DNA from: an uncultured Oscillospiraceae bacterium
GTDB taxonomy: Bacteria; Bacillota; Clostridia; Oscillospirales; Oscillospiraceae
DNA: 5,118 bases
Assembly: GCA_934630555.1 (NCBI GenBank)
Contig: CAKTXB010000148.1
Location: 1 to 5,118, forward strand
Reading direction: 5' to 3'
Below, in pieces: positions 1 through 5,118 of this stretch. Each line of letters begins with the position of its first letter. Position 1 is the stretch's first letter. The translations under genes were made by a program, and so were the position numbers. Below the pieces are notes generated by a model. That model had not been told where the DNA came from and searched no databases. It saw only the letters and a list, made by a program, of their open reading frames with translations.

Positions 1-30
1 GTCCACGCGTCCTAAAGCGCCTCTTTTCTC

Positions 31-64
31 CCCATTCTTTTCTGGCAAGGCAGAAAAGAATGGG
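31..64. repeat. Intergenic inverted repeat (14-bp perfect arms)
   Basis: The arms at 31-44 (CCCATTCTTTTCTG) and 51-64 are exact reverse complements, separated by a 6-base loop (GCAAGG). Neither strand has a T-run directly after the stem, so it does not look like a classic terminator. It lies downstream of the MATE gene's own terminator. It could be part of a dispersed intergenic repeat, an mRNA-end structure, or the edge of a neighbouring gene's 3' region; the window cannot decide. Confidence 0.6.
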
Positions 65-82
65 CCGCCGGAGGCACGGTTG

Positions 83-124
83 CGGTGGTGCGACCACCGA
101 GGCAAAACCGGTGCCCCCGCACCG
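83..124. repeat. Two further small hairpins in the left intergenic block
   Basis: A 7-bp stem pairs 83-89 (CGGTGGT) with 93-99 around a 3-base loop. A second 6-bp stem pairs 109-114 (CGGTGC) with 119-124 around CCCC. With the larger repeat at 31-64 they give three stem-loops in about 95 bases with no credible gene. In a GC-rich region stems this short can arise by chance, so the individual hairpins are weak evidence; the clustering is the notable part. Confidence 0.4.
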
Positions 125-134
125 CAGGGGCGAT

Positions 135-163
135 AAAAACAGCGGCGGGTGTTAACCCGCCGC
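135..163 (-). terminator. Rho-independent terminator of the MATE gene
   Basis: Read on the minus strand, a 9-bp GC-rich stem (GCGGCGGGT at 163-155 with ACCCGCCGC at 150-142) closes on a 4-base loop and is followed by TGTTTTTAT (141-134). This is the classic intrinsic terminator form. The MATE stop codon TAA (154-152) starts in the loop and runs into the second arm, and the last codons of the gene form the first arm, so the terminator overlaps the coding sequence. Confidence 0.85.
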
Positions 164-1522
164 CAAATTGGCAGTCTTTCTGGTGAGCTGTCTGTAAGCA
201 TACACAAAGTAAACAATCTCCGCGACAGCGGTGATGATAAAGGAAATGGGGTAGAGCAGATACAGGGCCGGGATGGTATGGTACTGGGCAAAGACGGTAT
301 AGACCCACGCGACGCGGAAAACGCACGAGCCGAGGATGACGAGCACGGTGGGCACGAGGCTGCGGCCGAGGCCGCGGCTGGCGGCGATGGTGCAGTCCAT
401 AAAGGCGCTGAGGGCGTAGGAACAGCACATGATCTTCATGCGCTGCATACCGGCGGCGACGACGGCGGGCTCGTCGGTGAAGAGGCAGAGGAACGGCTCG
501 CCGCACAGGAGGAAGGCGACGCCGAGCACGGCGCCGATGGCGAAGGAGTCAGCGAGGGTGATGTAGTAGCTTTGCATCATACGGCGGTGCTTGCCGGCGC
601 CCCGGTTCTGGCCCATGAAGCTGGAGCAGGCGGTATAGAACGCGGCCATGACGTTATAGATGACGGAGTCGGCATTCTGCGCGGCGGCGTTGCCGGACAC
701 CATGGTGGAATCGAACGAGTTGACGCCGGCCTGAATGAAGAGGTTGGCGGCGGCGAAGATCATATGCTGGATGCCGGCGGGCACGCCGAGGGCGAGGATC
801 CTGCCGGCCTCATAGGCGTGCAGGCGCAGACGGCTGAACCGGACGCGGCAGGCGTCTTGCAGGCGGAGCATATGGCGCAGGACGAGGAAGGCGGAGAGGT
901 ATTGAGAAAGGATGCTGGCCAGCGCCACGCCTTCGGCGGCCATGCGGCAGACGATGACGAAGAAAAGGTTCAGGGCGATGTTGAGGACGCCCGCGATGGT
1001 GAGATAGGTCAGGGGGCGTTTGGTATCGCCGGCGGCGCTGAGAACGCCGTTGCCGAAGTTGAAAACGCCGAGGGCCGGCATTCCGAGGGCATAGATGCGG
1101 AAATAAAGCTCCGCGCCGGGGAGCAGGTCTTCTTTGGTGTTGAGCAGGCGGAGCATGGGGCCGGCGAGGAAGAAGCAGAGCGCGGCGATGATGAGGCCGG
1201 CGGCGGCGCACAGAAGGAGGGCGGTATGGACGCAGTTCTGCGCGTCGCGCTCCTGCCGGGCGCCGAGATACTGCGCCATGCGGACGTTGACGCCGCTGGA
1301 CAGGCCGATGAGAAAGCCGGTGAAGAGCGTGACGAGCGTGGTGGTGGAGCCGACGGAGCCGAGGGCCGTGGCGCTGGAGAATTTGCCGACGACGGCGACA
1401 TCGGCCATATTGAAGAGCACTTGCAGCAGCTGCGAGAAGATGAGGGGAATGCTGAACAGCAGGATGCTGCGGAACAGCGGGCCTTCGGTCATGGAAAGCT
1501 GTGCGCGGCGGGATGCGGACAT
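152..1522 (-). CDS. MATE-family multidrug/Na+-coupled efflux transporter
   Basis: This 456-residue integral membrane protein belongs to the MATE (NorM/DinF-like) family, which exports cationic drugs, toxins or metabolites using Na+ or H+ gradients. About 12 hydrophobic segments are visible in two six-helix halves. Family marks include the first helix with N38 and D41 (VLFNMADVAVVGKF), GDTKRP at 165-170 after helix 4, GQNRGAG at 304-310, and the second-half counterpart SRGLGRSLVP around 381-390. Length matches the usual 440-470 residues. The start at 1522 is chosen because AGGAGG lies 8 bases upstream (1531-1536). The longer reading from a TTG at 1615 would begin inside the promoter's -35 element. 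It has its own promoter (1587-1615) and a terminator at its end, so it is probably monocistronic. The substrate cannot be inferred, and no resistance or biosynthetic neighbour hints at one. Confidence 0.95.
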   Translation of the reverse strand: MSASRRAQLSMTEGPLFRSILLFSIPLIFSQLLQVLFNMADVAVVGKFSSATALGSVGSTTTLVTLFTGFLIGLSSGVNVRMAQYLGARQERDAQNCVHTALLLCAAAGLIIAALCFFLAGPMLRLLNTKEDLLPGAELYFRIYALGMPALGVFNFGNGVLSAAGDTKRPLTYLTIAGVLNIALNLFFVIVCRMAAEGVALASILSQYLSAFLVLRHMLRLQDACRVRFSRLRLHAYEAGRILALGVPAGIQHMIFAAANLFIQAGVNSFDSTMVSGNAAAQNADSVIYNVMAAFYTACSSFMGQNRGAGKHRRMMQSYYITLADSFAIGAVLGVAFLLCGEPFLCLFTDEPAVVAAGMQRMKIMCCSYALSAFMDCTIAASRGLGRSLVPTVLVILGSCVFRVAWVYTVFAQYHTIPALYLLYPISFIITAVAEIVYFVYAYRQLTRKTANLAAG

Positions 1523-1530
1523 GGCGCGTT

Positions 1531-1536
1531 CCTCCT
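1531..1536 (-). promoter_or_regulatory. Ribosome binding site of the MATE gene
   Basis: AGGAGG on the minus strand, 8 bases before the ATG at 1522-1520. It fixes the start and rules out the 31-residue N-terminal extension available in the same frame. Confidence 0.9.
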
Positions 1537-1586
1537 GTTGAAAAATGTCGGGATCTGCGGGAAAGTCTTTGGCCGGAAGTCCAATC

Positions 1587-1615
1587 ATTATAAGGGGAAG
1601 CGCAGGGCGCGTCAA
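1587..1615 (-). promoter_or_regulatory. Near-consensus sigma-A promoter for the MATE gene
   Basis: On the minus strand a TTGACG -35 box (1615-1610) and a perfect TATAAT -10 box (1592-1587) are separated by exactly 17 bp, so 11 of 12 hexamer positions match consensus. Predicted transcription starts near 1580, giving an untranslated leader of about 58 bases. It lies wholly in the gap between the regulator's stop codon and the transporter, so the transporter can be expressed independently. No obvious operator palindrome was seen beside it. Confidence 0.85.
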
Positions 1616-1653
1616 CTGGAAAAACAGGCGGCTTGGGATATTTTCCGCGTGGG

Positions 1654-2751
1654 TCAGGAGGCGCTGTCACAGAGCGTGAGGGCGATGCAGAGCATGGCGG
1701 CGTCTTTGGGGCGGCGGACGTCGTAGCCGGTGCGGCGGGCGAGCATTTGCAGGCGGTAGCGGAGCGTATTTTCGTGGACGCAGGCGGCTTTGGCGGCGGC
1801 CTCGATGCTGCCGTTGTGCCGGAAGTAGAGGCGCAGGGCCTCGAGCAGGTCAGGGTGCTGCTGCATGACGGCGGGCGGGAGGACGGCGTGCAGGACATCC
1901 TGCCGGAGCTTGGGGTCAAGGCCGTGGAGGAGGAACTCGAGCGAGACGCCGTCATATGCGCGGACGGTGTGGGTCTGCGCGCCGACGCGGGCGGCGATCC
2001 TGGCCTCACCATAGCAGCGGCGGAGGTCGGCGGCATCGCGGGAGGCGGCGCTGAGGCCGCCGGTGAGGGGCAGACCGGCCTCACGCTGCACCTCGCGCAA
2101 AAGACGCGGGGCGGCTTGCAGCGACGTGCCGGAAAAAAGGATGAGCAAGCGCTGGTTGACGGTGGCCCAGAGACAGTCGGGCTCGCGGCGCAGGCGCGCT
2201 TCGGCGGCTTGCAGGAGCCGGGGCATGACGGAAGAGGCAGCGTCCGCAGTGTCGGGCGCAAGGAGGGCGACGCGGCGCGGCAGCGCGGTATCGACGCCCA
2301 GAAGCTGGCCCTGCGCGGCGAGCGCGGCCCAGTCGGGGGCGGCGGAAAAGAGCCACTGCTCGATGAAGAGGCTGCGCGTGCGCTCGAGAAGCGCCTGCTG
2401 CTCCTGCTGGCGGAGGCTGGTGAGGAGGATCTCGGTCATTTTTTTGGCGATCGTGCCGTAGACCGCGACCTGCTCGAGCGGGCCGGTGATGCCGATGACG
2501 CCCTCGCGGACGCCGTCGACCTCGATGGGGAGGTTGACGCCGGACTGCATGGGCCACGCCTCGGCGGGCACGGACAGCTCCGGCAGGCGCTCACGCAGGA
2601 TGCGCTGCGCGGCGGCGTGCGTCTGGCCGACGCGGCGGGGGTCGGTGCTGGCGAGGATGGTGCCGGTGCGGTCCATGATGTTGACATCATAGCCGATGGC
2701 GTTTTTGAGCTCCTGGACGATGCGCGCGCCGTCGCGGGGAGTGATGAACAT
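1654..2751 (-). CDS. cdaR: CdaR-family (sugar diacid/glycerate) transcriptional regulator
   Basis: This 365-residue protein has the three-part CdaR layout. An N-terminal diacid-recognition domain spans about residues 3-130 (begins ITPRDGARIVQELKNAIGYD; GVIGITGP at 84-91). A degenerate GGDEF-like middle region spans about 155-265. A C-terminal PucR/CdaR-type helix-turn-helix spans about 300-358, with the hallmark NGSIEAAAKAACVHENTLRY (313-332). E. coli CdaR activates galactarate, glucarate and glycerate genes and senses glycerate or sugar diacids; control of the divergent dehydrogenase-kinase pair here is inferred. The start at 2751 is preferred over the in-frame position at 2793 because GGAGG sits 7 bases upstream and the diacid domain begins there. 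No convincing terminator follows the stop, so some read-through toward the transporter is possible. The symbol is a family-level assignment. Confidence 0.9.
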   Translation of the reverse strand: MFITPRDGARIVQELKNAIGYDVNIMDRTGTILASTDPRRVGQTHAAAQRILRERLPELSVPAEAWPMQSGVNLPIEVDGVREGVIGITGPLEQVAVYGTIAKKMTEILLTSLRQQEQQALLERTRSLFIEQWLFSAAPDWAALAAQGQLLGVDTALPRRVALLAPDTADAASSVMPRLLQAAEARLRREPDCLWATVNQRLLILFSGTSLQAAPRLLREVQREAGLPLTGGLSAASRDAADLRRCYGEARIAARVGAQTHTVRAYDGVSLEFLLHGLDPKLRQDVLHAVLPPAVMQQHPDLLEALRLYFRHNGSIEAAAKAACVHENTLRYRLQMLARRTGYDVRRPKDAAMLCIALTLCDSAS

Positions 2752-2758
2752 GGGAGCG

Positions 2759-2763
2759 CCTCC
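2759..2763 (-). promoter_or_regulatory. Ribosome binding site of the CdaR-type regulator
   Basis: GGAGG on the minus strand, 7 bases before the ATG at 2751-2749. It decides the start in favour of MFITPRDG over a 14-residue longer reading. It lies directly next to the palindrome at 2765-2783. Confidence 0.85.
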
Positions 2764-2764
2764 G

Positions 2765-2783
2765 TTTTGTAAAATATACAAAA
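2765..2783. promoter_or_regulatory. Palindromic operator candidate (TTTTGTA-N5-TACAAAA)
   Basis: The arms at 2765-2771 and 2777-2783 are perfect 7-base inverted complements around a 5-base AT spacer, a size suited to a dimeric helix-turn-helix protein. The centre (2774) falls at the predicted transcription start of the regulator gene and about 63 bases before the predicted start of the dehydrogenase operon. Those positions would suit autorepression in one direction and activation in the other. That the neighbouring CdaR-type protein binds here is inference. The arms are AT-rich, so chance is possible. Confidence 0.55.
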
Positions 2784-2812
2784 AGCGTAGCATATTTTTA
2801 TTACAATTACAA
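2784..2812 (-). promoter_or_regulatory. Probable promoter of the CdaR-type regulator
   Basis: On the minus strand a TTGTAA -35-like box (2812-2807) and a TACGCT -10-like box (2789-2784) are 17 bp apart. Predicted transcription starts near 2777, inside the palindrome, with a leader of about 25 bases. The -10 match is only moderate. A better -10 (TATATT, 2777-2772) also exists but pairs only with a poor -35 (TAAAAA), so the exact promoter is uncertain. Confidence 0.5.
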
Positions 2813-2830
2813 GAGGACGTTTGCTATGAT
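2801..2830 (+). promoter_or_regulatory. Extended -10 promoter of the glycerate operon
   Basis: On the plus strand TATGAT (2825-2830) is preceded by TG at 2822-2823, forming an extended -10 (TGCTATGAT). The -35 region is poor: TTACAA (2801-2806) lies 18 bp upstream. A weak -35 with a strong extended -10 is typical of activator-dependent promoters. Predicted transcription starts near 2837, leaving about 43 untranslated bases before the dehydrogenase. It overlaps the regulator's promoter, so the two directions may compete. Confidence 0.65.
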
Positions 2831-2863
2831 ACAAGCATACAAGTGCCGCCGGACGGCGCGGAA

Positions 2864-2869
2864 AAGGAG
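2864..2869 (+). promoter_or_regulatory. Ribosome binding site of the dehydrogenase
   Basis: AAGGAG ends 10 bases before the ATG at 2880. It supports this start over an upstream in-frame ATG at 2826, which overlaps the -10 box and would add an 18-residue basic tail not typical of the family. Confidence 0.85.
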
Positions 2870-2879
2870 TTTTGGAAGC

Positions 2880-3842
2880 ATGAAGGTAGTTGTTTTGGAC
2901 GGATATACGGAAAATCCCGGCGATCTGAGCTGGGGCGAGCTGGAAAAGCTGGGCGAGGTGACGGTGTATGACCGCACGAGCCTGACGGACGAGCGCGAGG
3001 CCATTGCGCGCATTGGCGACGCGGAGGCGGTGTTTACGAACAAGACGCCCATCACGAAGAACGTGATCGACGCCTGCCCGCAGATGAAGTTTGTGGGCGT
3101 GCTGGCCACGGGCTATAACGTGGTGGACACGCAGTATGCGCGCGAGAAGGGCATCCCCGTGAGCAATATCCCGACGTATGGCACGGCGGCTGTGGGGCAG
3201 TTTGCCATTGCGATGCTGCTGGAGATCTGCCACCATGTGGCGCATCACTCCGAGGCTGTGCACGCGGGGCGCTGGGAGCGCTGCCCGGACTGGTGCTTCT
3301 GGGATCATCCGCTCATTGAGCTGGACGGCAAGACGATGGGCATTATCGGCTTTGGGCGCATTGGCCAGCGGACGGGCCAGATCGCGCGGGCGCTGGGCAT
3401 GAAGGTCCTTGCGTATGACAGCTTCCAGTCGGAGCGCGGCAGGGCCATTGGCACGTATGTGACGCTGGACGAGCTGCTGGCGCAGGCGGATGTGATCGCG
3501 CTGCACTGCCCGCTGTTCCCCCAAACGCAGGGCATTGTGAACAAGGACACCATTGCGAAGATGAAGGACGGCGTGATCGTTTTGAACAACAGCCGCGGCC
3601 CGCTGGTGGTGGAGCAGGATCTGGCCGACGCGCTGAACAGCGGGAAGGTATTTGCGGCTGGTCTGGATGTTGTATCGACCGAGCCGATCCGCGGCGACAA
3701 CCCGCTGCTGAAGGCGAAGAACTGCATCATTACGCCGCACATTTCGTGGGCGCCGAAGGAGAGCCGGCAGCGCATTATGGACTGCGCCGTTTCCAATTTG
3801 CAGGCGTTTATGGACGGCAAGCCGGTGAACGTGGTCAACTGA
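2880..3842 (+). CDS. D-2-hydroxyacid dehydrogenase (glycerate dehydrogenase / hydroxypyruvate reductase type)
   Basis: This 320-residue cytoplasmic oxidoreductase of the D-isomer-specific 2-hydroxyacid dehydrogenase family probably interconverts hydroxypyruvate and D-glycerate with NAD(H). The split catalytic domain occupies about residues 1-100 and 290-320, with the conserved substrate loop LATGYNVVD at 75-83. The central Rossmann domain has GFGRIG at 157-162 and an acidic residue at D180 after the second strand, favouring NAD over NADP. The catalytic triad is complete: R239 (in NNSRGPLV), E268 (in STEP) and H287 (in ITPHIS). Length is normal. It is divergent from the CdaR-type gene and followed after 6 bases by a glycerate kinase, which points to glycerate metabolism over lactate or phosphoglycerate. 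It lacks the C-terminal ACT domain of serine-biosynthetic SerA proteins. Substrate remains inferred: hydroxyphenylpyruvate-, lactate- or glyoxylate-type activity cannot be excluded from sequence alone. Confidence 0.93.
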   Translation: MKVVVLDGYTENPGDLSWGELEKLGEVTVYDRTSLTDEREAIARIGDAEAVFTNKTPITKNVIDACPQMKFVGVLATGYNVVDTQYAREKGIPVSNIPTYGTAAVGQFAIAMLLEICHHVAHHSEAVHAGRWERCPDWCFWDHPLIELDGKTMGIIGFGRIGQRTGQIARALGMKVLAYDSFQSERGRAIGTYVTLDELLAQADVIALHCPLFPQTQGIVNKDTIAKMKDGVIVLNNSRGPLVVEQDLADALNSGKVFAAGLDVVSTEPIRGDNPLLKAKNCIITPHISWAPKESRQRIMDCAVSNLQAFMDGKPVNVVN

Positions 3843-3848
3843 AGCGGT

Positions 3849-4979
3849 ATGAAAAAGGTCTTAGTCATTTCGGACTCGTTCAAGGGCACGCTGGAAAGCG
3901 GACGCATTGCGGCGGTGGCGGCGGAGCAGATCCGTGCCGTGATGCCGCAGTGCAGGGTGCTGGGCTTTCCGGTGGCGGACGGCGGCGAGGGCACGGTGGA
4001 CTGCTTTTTGCAGGCGCTGGGCGGCGAACGCGTATGCGTGGATGTGACCGGGCCGTGGGATGAGCCTGTTACGGCGGCGTATGCGCGCATTGGCGACACG
4101 GCGGTGGTGGAGATGGCCGCGGCGGCCGGACTGCCGCAGGTGGGCATGCGGCTGGACCCATCGCACACGACGACGTGGGGCGTGGGGCAGCTCATGCGCC
4201 ATGCGTTGGAGCACGGGGCGAAGAAGCTCATTCTGGGTCTTGGCGGCAGCGCGACGAACGACGGCGGCTGCGGCGCGGCCGCGGCGCTGGGCGTGCGGTT
4301 TTTGAACGCGGCGGGCGCGGAGCTTCGGCCTGTGGGCGCGACGCTGCAGGACATTGCCCATGTGGACTGCGCCAAAGCGAAGGCGCTGCTGGCGGGCGCG
4401 GCGGTGGAGGTCATGTGCGACATTGACAATCCGCTGTGCGGCGCGCGCGGCGCGGCGGCGGTATTTGGCCCGCAGAAAGGGGCTGACGCAGCGATGATCG
4501 CGCGGCTGGACGCGGGGCTGCGGCATCTGGCGGATGTGCTGGAACGCGATCTGGGCGTTTCGGTGGCAGACGTGCCGGGCGCGGGTGCGGCCGGCGGCTT
4601 TGGCGCGGGGGCGGCGGCGTTCTTTGGCGCGCAGCTGCGGCCGGGCATTGAGGTCGTGCTGGACATGATCGGGTTTGAAAAGGAGCTCGACGGGTGCGAC
4701 CTGGTCATTACCGGCGAGGGGCGCATTGACGGGCAGAGCCTGGGCGGCAAGGTGCCGGTGGGCGTTGCGCGGCGCGCGCGGAAGCACGGCGTGCCGGTCG
4801 TGGCCATTGTGGGCGTGGAAGGCGACGGCGCGGAAGCGGTGTATGACGCGGGCGTGACGGCCATTTTCCCGACGAACCGGGCGGGGCTGCCGTTTGCACA
4901 GCTCGCACCGCGGGCGGAGCGCGATTATGCGCGGACCGTGGCCGATGTGATGCGGTTCGCGGCGGCCATGCGCGGCTGA
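3849..4979 (+). CDS. glxK: Glycerate kinase (GlxK/GarK family), forming 2-phosphoglycerate
   Basis: This 376-residue cytoplasmic kinase phosphorylates D-glycerate with ATP. Characterised GarK/GlxK relatives make 2-phosphoglycerate, which enters lower glycolysis. Family signatures are all present: SDSFKGTL at 8-15, PVADGGEGTVD at 41-51, LGLGGSATNDGG at 129-140, CDIDNPLCG at 190-198, a glycine-rich GAGAAGGFGAGAAAFFG at 244-260, and TGEGRIDGQSLGGK at 288-301. Length matches the usual 370-385 residues. The gene starts 6 bases after the dehydrogenase stop with no clear Shine-Dalgarno sequence (only AGCGGT between stop and ATG), so translation is probably coupled to the upstream gene. The start is fixed by the canonical N-terminus MKKVLVISDSFKG. 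The dehydrogenase-kinase pair implies flow from hydroxypyruvate to glycerate to 2-phosphoglycerate. No transporter or tartronate semialdehyde reductase is visible in the window. Confidence 0.96.
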   Translation: MKKVLVISDSFKGTLESGRIAAVAAEQIRAVMPQCRVLGFPVADGGEGTVDCFLQALGGERVCVDVTGPWDEPVTAAYARIGDTAVVEMAAAAGLPQVGMRLDPSHTTTWGVGQLMRHALEHGAKKLILGLGGSATNDGGCGAAAALGVRFLNAAGAELRPVGATLQDIAHVDCAKAKALLAGAAVEVMCDIDNPLCGARGAAAVFGPQKGADAAMIARLDAGLRHLADVLERDLGVSVADVPGAGAAGGFGAGAAAFFGAQLRPGIEVVLDMIGFEKELDGCDLVITGEGRIDGQSLGGKVPVGVARRARKHGVPVVAIVGVEGDGAEAVYDAGVTAIFPTNRAGLPFAQLAPRAERDYARTVADVMRFAAAMRG

Positions 4980-4999
4980 AAATACGAGGACACTGCATA

Positions 5000-5035
5000 C
5001 GTCTGCGCAGCACACGGTGGTGTGCTGCGCGGATG
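5000..5035. repeat. Hairpin 1 after the glycerate kinase gene
   Basis: An 11-bp perfect stem (GCGCAGCACAC at 5005-5015 with 5020-5030) around a GGTG loop extends outward to about 16 bp (5000-5015 with 5020-5035) if two G-U pairs are allowed. It begins 21 bases after the kinase stop codon. No T-run follows immediately, so it is more likely an mRNA-end-protecting stem or the first part of a composite terminator than a classic terminator alone. Confidence 0.65.
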
Positions 5036-5066
5036 AGCGTGTCAAAAAAGCTTTTTTGACACGCTC
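5035..5066. terminator. Perfect 32-bp palindrome, probable bidirectional terminator
   Basis: Positions 5035-5050 and 5051-5066 are exact reverse complements with no spacer. The outer part is GC-richer (GAGCGTGTC) and the centre is A6-GC-T6. As RNA the outer part forms a firm stem, and the T-run (5052-5057) sits within the descending arm, not after it. Being symmetrical, it would act alike in both directions. An intrinsic terminator or attenuator for the glycerate operon is the likeliest role, but the T-run placement is not canonical. A protein-binding palindrome or part of a dispersed repeat is possible. Confidence 0.6.
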
Positions 5067-5103
5067 TCAAGCGCGGACCGCTGTGCTGGGTCCGCGCTTG
5101 AGA
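5065..5103. repeat. Hairpin 3: 15-bp stem at the right edge
   Basis: The arms at 5065-5079 (TCTCAAGCGCGGACC) and 5089-5103 are perfect reverse complements around a 9-base loop. The stem shares its first two bases with the end of the 32-bp palindrome, so the three hairpins are packed end to end. No T-run follows on either strand. What lies beyond 5118 is unknown, so this may belong to the next transcript's 3' end. Confidence 0.65.
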
Positions 5104-5118
5104 AGGCTTGCGCCATGC

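Noticed and set aside
12..506. Minus-strand open frame across the left intergenic block into the MATE gene
   Set aside because: It is Arg/Pro/His-rich, overlaps the terminator and the transporter in another frame, and has no motif or family resemblance.
1523..1615. Longer N-terminus for the MATE protein, starting from a TTG at 1615
   Set aside because: The TTG lies in the -35 box of the promoter, upstream of the predicted transcript start, while the ATG at 1522 has a strong ribosome binding site.
149..1726. A 525-residue open frame on the plus strand opposite the MATE gene
   Set aside because: Its product is a low-complexity Ala/Gly/Glu/Asp-rich sequence with no domain, and it mirrors a well-supported membrane protein. 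Long antisense frames are expected in GC-rich DNA with strong third-position bias.
1633..2772. A 379-residue open frame on the plus strand opposite the CdaR-type gene
   Set aside because: It is again Gly/Ala/Glu/Asp-rich, lacks recognisable motifs, and lies opposite a gene with a complete, family-consistent domain layout.
2845..2857. Small GC hairpin in the dehydrogenase leader as a possible riboswitch or attenuator
   Set aside because: The stem is only about 4 bp and the leader only about 43 bases, with no T-run or alternative pairing; too little to support a regulatory RNA.
2826..2879. Upstream in-frame ATG giving an 18-residue longer dehydrogenase
   Set aside because: The ATG overlaps the predicted -10 box and has no ribosome binding site; the ATG at 2880 has AAGGAG and the canonical family N-terminus.
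3305..5045. Long minus-strand open frames opposite the dehydrogenase and kinase
   Set aside because: The products are Ser/Pro/Ala/Arg-rich composition artefacts. The plus-strand genes contain full catalytic motifs and good starts.

Overview
The window carries four complete, intact protein genes in two divergent pairs and no RNA genes, CRISPR arrays or mobile-element genes. The DNA is GC-rich, with strong GGAGG-type ribosome binding sites, sigma-A-like promoters and a CdaR-type regulator. Together these suggest a high-GC Firmicute, most likely a gut Clostridia/Oscillospiraceae-type bacterium. That placement is an inference from gene style and protein families, not from a marker gene.

Layout. 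Positions 1-151 are intergenic: a cluster of small inverted repeats (31-124), then a rho-independent terminator (135-163, minus strand) that overlaps the end of the first gene. Positions 152-1522 (minus) encode a MATE-family multidrug/Na+ antiporter with its own near-consensus promoter at 1587-1615. Positions 1654-2751 (minus) encode a CdaR-type (sugar diacid/glycerate) transcriptional regulator. Positions 2752-2879 are a compact AT-rich divergent control region with back-to-back promoters, a TTTTGTA-N5-TACAAAA palindrome and five TACAA boxes. Positions 2880-3842 (plus) encode a D-isomer-specific 2-hydroxyacid dehydrogenase of the glycerate dehydrogenase/hydroxypyruvate reductase type. Six bases later, 3849-4979 (plus) encodes a GlxK/GarK-family glycerate kinase. 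Positions 4980-5118 hold three strong, abutting hairpins, including a perfect 32-bp palindrome.

How the genes fit together. The dehydrogenase would interconvert hydroxypyruvate and D-glycerate, and the kinase would phosphorylate D-glycerate to 2-phosphoglycerate for lower glycolysis. The divergent CdaR-type protein is the natural candidate regulator, because E. coli CdaR responds to glycerate and sugar diacids and controls a glycerate kinase gene. The MATE pump has its own promoter and no evident metabolic link to this unit.

I found no convincing previously undescribed system. The points most worth a second look are the operator-like architecture of the divergent region, the hairpin-rich intergenic blocks at both ends, and the strand-wide G-over-C bias that persists regardless of gene direction.
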